Part shown: in pieces, positions 1-7,300 of the stretch
Layout: every line of letters begins with the position of its first letter
Position numbering within the stretch: position 1 is the first letter of the stretch
NCBI GenBank assembly: GCA_910577785.1
Contig: CAJTNT010000056.1
Span: 1-21,475, forward strand
DNA from: an uncultured Lachnospiraceae bacterium
Lineage (GTDB): Bacteria; Bacillota; Clostridia; Lachnospirales; Lachnospiraceae
Reading direction: 5' to 3'
DNA length: 21,475 bases
The notes under the pieces: model-generated
What the model saw: only the letters and a program-made list of their open reading frames with translations
What the model was told of the DNA's origin: nothing
The model's database searches: none
Made by a program: the position numbers and the translations under genes

Positions 1-141
1 GAAGATACGGTACAGGCCGCATTGAAGCAGATCCAGGAGAAACAGTACGCCGCGTCGCTGATTGCCAAGGGAATCCCCAAAGAGCGCATCCGCGCCTATG
101 GCTTTGCCTTCCAGGGGAAGAACGTGCGGATTGGAGCATAA
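1..141 (+). CDS. C-terminal fragment of a PD-(D/E)XK nuclease / AAA-ATPase-like protein (5' end outside window)
   Basis: Frame 1 is open from the first base to TAA at 139-141 and gives 46 residues. The end reads ...IRAYGFAFQGKNVRIGA, preceded by a segment of type ALKQIQEKQYAASLIAKGIP. This matches my knowledge of the C-terminus of the Firmicutes 'AAA-ATPase-like / PD-(D/E)XK nuclease (DUF1703-type)' family, where a Q-I-x-x-K-x-Y helix is followed by an IxxYGxAFxGKxVxIG strand pair. The catalytic residues and the ATPase part would lie upstream, outside the window, so activity cannot be judged. It is the only plus-strand gene and converges on the 1145-aa surface gene, so it is unlikely to belong to the surface locus. 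The family call rests on a short C-terminal match only. Confidence 0.65.
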   Translation, partial: EDTVQAALKQIQEKQYAASLIAKGIPKERIRAYGFAFQGKNVRIGA

Positions 142-166
142 GATAATTCTTTCGGTTACTTTTCAT

Positions 167-464
167 TGGATGGGGAAAGGTGGCCATACGAAACGCTGCG
201 GAAATGGGAAGGCCCCGGCAAAAACGCGCTCCCGCTCCGTTCGGAACGTAACAGTACGGAGGGACAGTCGTTCCTTTAGCGTTTCCTTAATCCTGCCAGT
301 ACTTTGGCATAAAGGTATTCTTTAGGATTTCTTTATGCAGCCCTCCCACTTCCTCCGCTACCTATTAAAAATTGTTACGTTCCCTTGCGTGGAGCATTAA
401 GTTCTTTCAGCTTCCGGAAGCAAATTTTCTAAATAACTACGTCTCCTTACACAGTCAGTTAGCC
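167..464. repeat. Intergenic repeat, copy A, in the 323-bp gap between two convergent genes
   Basis: This stretch has no credible gene. From about 167 it aligns nearly continuously with 4062-4329 (copy B) and, in its right half, with 9991-10133 (copy C). Shared landmarks are TGGATGGGG, a GGCCATACGAA block, the block CGCTCCCGCTCCG followed by TCGGAACGTAACAGTAC, TTTCTTTATGCAGCC, CCCACTTCCTCCGCTAC, and two copies of TACGTTYCCTTRCATGG-like sequence at 376-392 and 438-454. Copy A has extra sequence around 275-330 and a degraded left arm relative to copy B. It also holds the short palindrome GCTTCCGGAAGC near 410-421. It abuts the stop of the 1145-aa gene. Function unknown; it may act as a structured 3' region or bidirectional terminator, but no U-run is evident. 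Confidence 0.8.
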
Positions 465-3400
465 TTACTTTATCTTCACCTTCTTGCTCATGCCTTTTGA
501 TTTCAGCAATTTCTGGTAAGCTGCTTTTTTGGCTTTTGGCACTTTGATTGTAGCCTTGGCATGGATGCTTTGGAAGGCTTTGGCGCCAATCGATTTTGCT
601 GTTAGTTTTGTGGACTTAATTGCAATGTCCTTTAGCTTCTTGCAGCCGAAAAAGGCTTGCTTGCCGATTTTGGATGCCTTGGCGGGGAGCGTGAGTTTCC
701 CCAAGGCGGTACAGTTGGCAAAGGCTTTTGTACCAATGGATTCTACGTTTTTTCCGATGGTGATGGACTTCAGCTTTTTGCATCCGCTGAAGGCGTTTGA
801 TGCTATGGCTGTCACGTTGTATTTTACGCCAGAGATTATAACTGTGGCGGGGATAGAAACTTTCACGGCCATTTTGTCTTCGGGCTTGACGTATTCTACA
901 GCCTTCCCTTGTTTGCTTACCTTGTATTTTGCCGTTCCGCTTATGCGCTGGACTGCTTTGGCTACGTTTATGGAGATTTGGTACTCGCATTGCCTGTAGT
1001 CTTCTGTTTCGGAGGCTGTGACTGTAATGGATGCATTGCCTGCGCCTGTGATCGTAACTTCCCCACTGTCGGATACTTCTGCAACTTTAGGGTTGGATGA
1101 TGCATAGGAGAGGGTTCCGTTGCCTTTTTCCAGGGCAGCATCCAATTTGAATGGGGCGTTGCCATAGGTTTTGGAATAGGAAGGCGTGCCTGTGATGGAC
1201 TGGTTCTTGCTTTTGATTTTAAGCATAAGCCGATAATCTGCGCTACTATTATTTTCTGTCTCATCAAAATGTATATTGATGTAAGTTGTCCCTGTCTTTT
1301 TGAGCCGGATTATGCTGACATCTGAAATTTCTGCAATCTCTGCAATCTCTGCGTCTTCTATTGTCAAGACTGGATCCGAATCATTATAATAATATTTCGC
1401 CGTCAACACATAGGTTCCAGCCTCCAAATCTGCTTCTACCCCATTTTCATTTCCCGTAATCCATAGCTCCGGCTGAATTTTGCACTGCCCTGTAAAAAAG
1501 CTTTCATCTGCAGCAGTAATTGGCAGGCCGTCATTTAGATGGCCTATATCTTCTTTCCATACAGGCAATAGAGAATATTTCCGCTGATTTAATTTGGGGA
1601 CAAAAGAAGGGCTTGCCAATTCTTCATAAGTAGCTGTCCCTGCCCCCTGATTATCCTGCCTATATCCAGAAAGGGCGTGGCAGCCTGCTATTTCCCCTCC
1701 TTCATTCTTACCGCAGATTCCGTATTTCCTAGGCAGCCCCTCTTTCTCGGTATAAGAAAATACCCCTGCGGAATAACAATTTGCAATATGGCCGCTATCC
1801 AGATTTTCATAAGCAATCCCAGAAAGATAGCAGATACGATCCCCATTCCTCCAATGCCTCTCCGCCACAATCCCTTTGTTATAGCAGTCGAAAACCCATG
1901 CCCTATTCTTGGCCACAATCCCAGCGGAAGCTTCGGTTCCGCTGACCAATCCATAATTGCTGCACTGGCTTATGGTTGCCAGATCCGAGTGCGCGGAACC
2001 GACGATGCCAGCCGCCATGCTTCCCCACACTTCCCCATAGTTCTTGCATCCATAGACGAGATTACGGTTCTTATTACAGATTCCCCCAACCACATCCAAA
2101 TCCCATACCCCAACCGTGGAATAATTATTGCAAAAAGAAATGACGCCGTCATTTACGTCTGCAATGCATCCTCCGGAATGGAGCATTCCCTGGGAAACAT
2201 TCACGCATTTTACAATCCCCTTTTCTCCAATACGCCCAAATAACCCCCCTCCGCCGTCACGATAGCCTGTCCGTATATTGTAGATGGTATGCCCATTTCC
2301 GTAAAATTCTCCTTGGAACACATTTGTATAGCCGTTATCTCCCCAATATGCGGCAATCGGCTTCCACATATACTGATAGGTCCCATCATTTAAAAAAATA
2401 TCCTGGCAAAGATTAATCCGTTTTCCCTCAAAGGTATTTCCTTTATTCGCCAGCTCTGCAAGCCCGCAAAGCTGCTGTGCGGTGGAGATATCAAATTCCA
2501 TCTTGCTGTCGTCATACCAGCTGATATCCGCCGTCCCATCCCAGGAAAGACCAGAACGCAGCGTGCTGATTTCCGGTTTGTAGATTCCATTCAAGGAAAA
2601 GTCTGTTATCTCATGGAGCGCCATTGTCCCATCTTCCACTGAAAAGCATATAATTTTACCATCCGCGTAAATCGGCTCGCAGTCGGTAATCGGAACGGGA
2701 CTTTCTTTCCGTTCGCTGATGATATTCCCTCTGCCGTCCACAAGGATATATTGGCTTGTTCGGCTGCCCCACAGGATGGCAAATTGGTCTTCTGTAATTT
2801 TTACAATCCGGGGATTGTGGGCATATTTTTCTGTAAGCGTAAAAGCGTCTGTCAGCCATTGCCGTTCCACTTTACCGGAATTTTTGTCGACACTGGACAG
2901 GAAAATATTATTAAAGCTCCGATAAGTGCAAGAGCCGACAACAAGGTAATGCGTATCCGATACGGCAAGTCCGGATAGTTCGGCGTCTTTTGTATTGTTA
3001 TACTCATCTTCCCCTTCCGCCACTATTTCTTTTGTTTCCCCAAACTGCAGGAACACCTTGCTCTTCCCATCTTCCTCCGATACGTCTGCATAAAGGAGCT
3101 TTTGCGCATCATATTTCACAAGCTGCCTGAAAGAATCCTGTTGGTGCATTGCAGGGAATTTTGCCATCCCTGTGCGGTCTGAGACTGTCATATCGGTTGT
3201 ATTGATATGGATTGCGATATTCGACTGCTTCCCGTCAGGCCTCAATCTGCTGGTATATACGGTCAGTGTGTCTCCCTGCTCATCTATGGAAACAGTCCCC
3301 CAGTAGAAGGGGGTCGCTGTGTATGTCTCTTCACTATTTAGGGACAGGCTGGCGATACGCTCAAATTCTTTGCTGTATTGGATAATCCGGTATACTTCCC

Positions 3401-3902
3401 CTCCGGCCTCCGCCTGCGCATCATGTTCCTTCCCGCAGATTACATAATTGTAACTGTTCCCGAAAAAGAGGCCGCCCCATAGGGGCAGTTCTAAATCAAG
3501 TTCCTGGGATGACTCTAACTGGTAATGATCCGAAAAATTCTGAATGTAAATTTTTCCCTGATGATAGATGGCAGCCTGGTAGCCGTTGTTTGGGCGTTTT
3601 TCTAAAAAAGAGGTTCTGCATATGCCGATATTTTCTGGGATGCAGTTTCTTAATATGTTGGAATAATCGGTTTGTTCGAAAGTGTTTTGGATGACGGCTG
3701 TTTGGGGAGGTGGGGTGGGTGTTGTGTTTTCTGCTTTTACTTCTGGCATATCGCGGCTTCCCAGAATGCATATCAACGCGATGCAGGATGCCAGAAGATA
3801 TGGTAGGAAATGTTTGGGGCGGGGCTTTGGTCTGCGTACTTTTATTGGACTTATAGCATTTATTACATTTATGGGTTTTATTGCTTTTATCATTTTATCC
3901 AT
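465..3902 (-). CDS. Large exported surface protein: propeller-like N-terminus, GLUG-like region, Ig-like domain, C-terminal LRR module (1145 aa)
   Basis: Predicted adhesin-like surface protein. ATG at 3902 has a purine-rich AAAGGA site about 11 nt upstream. Residues 1-30 are cytoplasmic and basic, with an Ile every third residue (5-20). A hydrophobic segment at 32-49 followed by VKA gives a likely signal-peptidase site near residue 57. Residues ~60-450 are beta-rich with no family I can name; repeated short strands suggest a propeller. Residues ~460-770 begin with ISTAQQLCGLAELANKG and FQGEFYGNGHTIYNI, then GGLFGRIGEKG and repeats with G-I-V-x6-C-x-N-x-G-x-V spacing, typical of GLUG-motif proteins. 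Residues ~900-985 are a bacterial Ig-like domain, and ~990-1145 are an LRR_5 (BspA-type) module ending AYQKLLKSKGMSKKVKIK. There is no LPXTG. The 3' part is closely related to the 944-aa gene but lacks one Ig domain. It is followed by intergenic repeat copy A. Confidence 0.85.
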   Translation of the reverse strand: MDKMIKAIKPINVINAISPIKVRRPKPRPKHFLPYLLASCIALICILGSRDMPEVKAENTTPTPPPQTAVIQNTFEQTDYSNILRNCIPENIGICRTSFLEKRPNNGYQAAIYHQGKIYIQNFSDHYQLESSQELDLELPLWGGLFFGNSYNYVICGKEHDAQAEAGGEVYRIIQYSKEFERIASLSLNSEETYTATPFYWGTVSIDEQGDTLTVYTSRLRPDGKQSNIAIHINTTDMTVSDRTGMAKFPAMHQQDSFRQLVKYDAQKLLYADVSEEDGKSKVFLQFGETKEIVAEGEDEYNNTKDAELSGLAVSDTHYLVVGSCTYRSFNNIFLSSVDKNSGKVERQWLTDAFTLTEKYAHNPRIVKITEDQFAILWGSRTSQYILVDGRGNIISERKESPVPITDCEPIYADGKIICFSVEDGTMALHEITDFSLNGIYKPEISTLRSGLSWDGTADISWYDDSKMEFDISTAQQLCGLAELANKGNTFEGKRINLCQDIFLNDGTYQYMWKPIAAYWGDNGYTNVFQGEFYGNGHTIYNIRTGYRDGGGGLFGRIGEKGIVKCVNVSQGMLHSGGCIADVNDGVISFCNNYSTVGVWDLDVVGGICNKNRNLVYGCKNYGEVWGSMAAGIVGSAHSDLATISQCSNYGLVSGTEASAGIVAKNRAWVFDCYNKGIVAERHWRNGDRICYLSGIAYENLDSGHIANCYSAGVFSYTEKEGLPRKYGICGKNEGGEIAGCHALSGYRQDNQGAGTATYEELASPSFVPKLNQRKYSLLPVWKEDIGHLNDGLPITAADESFFTGQCKIQPELWITGNENGVEADLEAGTYVLTAKYYYNDSDPVLTIEDAEIAEIAEISDVSIIRLKKTGTTYINIHFDETENNSSADYRLMLKIKSKNQSITGTPSYSKTYGNAPFKLDAALEKGNGTLSYASSNPKVAEVSDSGEVTITGAGNASITVTASETEDYRQCEYQISINVAKAVQRISGTAKYKVSKQGKAVEYVKPEDKMAVKVSIPATVIISGVKYNVTAIASNAFSGCKKLKSITIGKNVESIGTKAFANCTALGKLTLPAKASKIGKQAFFGCKKLKDIAIKSTKLTAKSIGAKAFQSIHAKATIKVPKAKKAAYQKLLKSKGMSKKVKIK
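3837..3890 (-). repeat. Six 9-bp degenerate tandem units with ATA codons at the start of the 1145-aa gene
   Basis: Codons 5 to 22 form six consecutive units of pattern ATA-NNN-NNN, encoding IKA, IKP, INV, INA, ISP and IKV. Every isoleucine in this stretch uses ATA. The run lies ahead of the hydrophobic export segment, in the part expected to stay in the cytoplasm, so it lengthens the N-region of the signal peptide. The pattern can be read directly; any effect on translation speed or export is inference. Confidence 0.85.
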
Positions 3903-4061
3903 AAGTTCTGCTTTCCTTTCTTTTTGCAGTAATTTTAAGCGGACATTGATTGGAATTTGCGTGCTGTTTGTTGTTAATCATGAGGGTGAGGAAATGGACA
4001 TACAGGGCGCTGTGGAAGTGACTGGTAAAAGTGTCTAACAGGGATGCTGAGATGAAACGGG
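3903..4061. other. Leader region upstream of the 1145-aa gene, no clear signal
   Basis: These 159 bases lie between the 1145-aa start codon and intergenic repeat copy B. Apart from the AAAGGA ribosome binding site next to the start, I see no convincing -35/-10 pair, hairpin or small ORF with a good RBS. Together with copy B it makes a 427-bp gap without a gene. Confidence 0.5.
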
Positions 4062-4329
4062 TGGATGGGGGAACGGCCATACGAATCGCTGCGGAAGTGG
4101 GAAGGCTGCAACAGAAACGCGCTCCCGCTCCGATCGGAACGTAACAGTACTAAGCTCGAAAACACCTCGCTAAGTACTGACGTTCCTTTAGGGTTTCTTT
4201 ATGCAGCCTTCCCACTTCCTCCGCTACAGATTGAAAATCGCTACGTTCCCTTGCATGGATCGTTAAGTTCTCTCAGCTTCAGGAAGCACATTTTCTAATA
4301 ACTACGTTTCCTTACATGGGCTGTTAGGC
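4062..4329. repeat. Intergenic repeat, copy B (best preserved), with long nested inverted repeats
   Basis: This is a noncoding repeat immediately 3' of the 1860-aa gene, related to 167-464 and 9991-10133. An outer perfect 18-bp inverted repeat, GGAAGTGGGAAGGCTGCA, has arms at 4093-4110 and 4202-4219. Inside it, GGAACGT-aa-CAGTACTAAGC pairs with GCTAAGTACTGACGTTCC (one mismatch and a 2-nt bulge) around a short AC-rich loop. Two TACGTTYCCTTRCATGG-type motifs follow at 4242-4258 and 4303-4319, and a small GCTTC/GAAGC-type hairpin lies near 4276-4287. A transcript of either strand could fold into a ~130-nt hairpin. There is no transposase, so a MITE-like or REP-like element, or a structured 3' RNA, are the alternatives. 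Confidence 0.82.
4093..4219. repeat. Nested inverted repeat (long imperfect hairpin) inside intergenic repeat copy B
   Basis: Arms 4093-4110 and 4202-4219 are perfectly complementary over 18 bp. A second arm pair lies inside, roughly 4136-4155 and 4170-4189, joined through partly complementary sequence (AGAAAC-type matches on both sides). The palindrome is much longer than a typical intrinsic terminator and has no U-tract, so I record it as structure rather than as a terminator. Confidence 0.8.
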
Positions 4330-7300
4330 TTATTTTACCTTCACTTTCTTACCAATACCTTTTGATTTTAAGAGTTTCTGGTAGGCTGCCCGTTTTGCTT
4401 TTGGCACTTTGATTGTAGCTTTTGCATGGATGCCCTGGAAAGCTTTGGCGCCAATGGATTTTGATGTTAGTTTTGTGGACTTGATGGTAATGTCCTTTAG
4501 TTTCTTGCAGCCAGAAAAGGCTTGCTTGCCAATCTTTTTAACCCCCTTGCCCATTGTTACAGTGGCCAGGCTTGTGCATCCAGAAAAAGCGTTGGAATCA
4601 ATGGAATTTATATTATTTCCAATTTTGATTTTCTTCAGCTTTTTATTCCCTGAAAATGCTTTTGCAGCAATTGATGTTACTTTATAGGTAATGCCCTTAA
4701 TTTTGACTGTTTCTGGAATTTTAAGTGTTGTCTCTTTGCTTGCTGTTTTCAGAAATGCTATTTCCTGTCCTTTTTTAGTAACCTTATAACTATGCTTTCC
4801 AAATTTTAACAGCTGCCCCTTCTTCGGTATCTGAATCGTTGGCGTAGGTTTTGGGTTATTCGGATCCTTATTATTACCTGGGTTGGAAGGAGCTGGCTTC
4901 TCTGTTCCAAAACTCAGGATTTGAAACAGGCAGATCTGCTGGCCGCTATAATTCCCCTGACCCTTTAATATCGCAATTCCCGTACCTGCAGCCATATTGT
5001 TTTGATATTCCACGGTATAATCCCTGCCAGTTTCTAATAAAATCTGGTTAAATAAAGCTTTTATCTGCGGCTTTACAGGATCTCCTCTATAAGTACAGTC
5101 CGGGATATCTGCCACCGTGGCATTTTTCATTTGTGCTTTTTCAATCTCATATGTTAAGGAAATGCTTCCTTTGTATGTTCCAATTCCCTGTAATTCAAAG
5201 GAATACGTCCCCGCATCTGTTGCCTCATAAGTTCCAGACAGCTTATAGTCTTTCCCTTCCTTTAGTACGGATTCATCAGATGTTACAATTGGCGCAGCCC
5301 TTTGTATACTACCATTGTATTCTAGCGGCGGTAGGTAAATATGCTGTGCTGCAATATCTGTTTTATCCAAAATGGAAAATTGCAACGAAATCGTTCCTGT
5401 ATAATTTCCAATACCGTTAAGCTCGACAGAAGCTATCCCGACTTCTGTGTTATTCTGGTAAGTGACAATATAATCCCTATCTTTTACCAAAGTTCTGCCC
5501 TGATAAATGATAACAGGCTCTGGCGTATGCGGTGTTCCATCATAAATACATGTAGGCAATGGCTCTGGAGATGCTTCTGCCAAATCTGCACCTAAAACCT
5601 TGTAACTGTGGGTAACTTTTCCTGTAAAATCCCCTTTCCCTGTAAGCATCACCTGATAAGTCCCCGCATCTGTTGGGTGTAAATCACCAGATAATTCATA
5701 ATCCATTCCCTCCACTAGTGTTTTCTGTGCAAGGGTAATTACTGGTTTTACAGACTGTATGCCACCTGTATAGGTAAGGGCGGGAAATACGGGCAAAGCG
5801 TCTGCGATTTCCAATTGCTTTTCAATCTCAAAATTTGCCTGTACGGTGCCAGTATAATTGCCCCTTCCTGTGATGATGATTGTGGCTGTGCCGATTTGCG
5901 TATTGTTTTTATATTCTACCCTGTAGTCATTTCCCCTGGTTAAGGCAGAATTCCCTTTCTTTAGTGCTACAGATGGTTCTATCAACGTTCCGCTGTATCT
6001 ATGAGAAGGAATTTCCTCTACCATATCCTGGGTCAGTTTGCAGGGAAGGATCTGGAACAGGCAGATTTTCTGTCCATTATAATTTTTTGTGCCATTTAAA
6101 ATGGCAACTGCCGTCCCTGCATTTGTATTATTGCGATATTCCACGGTATAATCTGTTCCTTCCTCCAGGGAAAGATCTCCGTAAGCAAGGGACAGATTTG
6201 GTTCATATGCTTCGCCAGAATAAATCACATCCGCAATTTCTTTTATATCCACTTTTGAAAAATCTTCCTTTTTTATCTCATAAGAAAATGTCAGAACTCC
6301 TGCATAATCTCCTATTCCGCTTGCTGTCACGGTATAAGTCCCTGCTTCTATTGCGCTGTAGCTGCCAGACAATTCATAATCCACGCCTTCTGTAAGCGTC
6401 TGTGTGCCATTCGTAAGCACAGGATTGGCAAATTGTTCCTTGCCATTGTATGTCTTATCCTCTACCGTAAGTTGTACGGCGCTTAAATCTGCCTGCCCCA
6501 TAGGAAGCACAAATTCTGAAGGCGTAGGATAGTCTTCCGTCGGTGTATAAGAAACACTGATATTCCCATTCGCGTCAGACTGCATCTGGCTGACATACAA
6601 AAGATTACTGCTGGAAAGCGGCTCCTTGCTTCCTTTGTATTTCATACAGTAAAAGTTGTAGGTATGGTTGGGCTGTAATCCCTTAAAGCTGGCTGTTTTT
6701 GATGTCGCCCGTGAAGAAAAGGCAGAAGATTCAGAATTAATATTTTCTGCATCAAAGAACATACTGCCTTTCATAGAATCTGGCTCTAATCTGTAACTGA
6801 AAAGGGATTCTGGGAAATACGGGATTGGGATAACAGTTGGAATATTAACATCGTTCATAGTTCCATTACCAAGTTGCCCATAGCTGTTAGTCCCCCATGT
6901 ATACACTAGCCCATCTATGCTGACAGCTGTACAAAAGTAGCTACTGGCATTTACGTCAGCAATATTACTTAGCACTTTTATCGGCCTAGGATGTGCATCC
7001 TTGTCTAGTCGGCCAATTCCCAACTGTCTATAAAGATTACTTCCCCACATATATAAATTCCCATCCTTTGTCAAAGCAGCCGTATAATGATATCCCATAC
7101 TTACTTTTGCTATATTACGAACGACTGCCTTGGGAGTATAAGTAGGGTTGGTAGTCCCATCACCAAGTTCACCATCACTGTTAGTTCCCCAAGTATATAG
7201 CGTACCATCTACCACGATTGCTGCATTATGAGCACTGCCAAGGCTCACCTGCACAACATTATTTAGAATTTTTGTAGGAGCCACTATGAAATGCTCACCA

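Noticed and set aside
409..421. GCTTCCGGAAGC as intrinsic terminator of the nuclease or 1145-aa gene
   Set aside because: The stem is very short and no T-run follows in either direction, although a similar hairpin is present in copy B.
4065..4298. A 77-codon open frame inside intergenic repeat copy B
   Set aside because: No RBS, and the frame is not kept in copy A, which has insertions; the inverted repeats explain the sequence conservation better.
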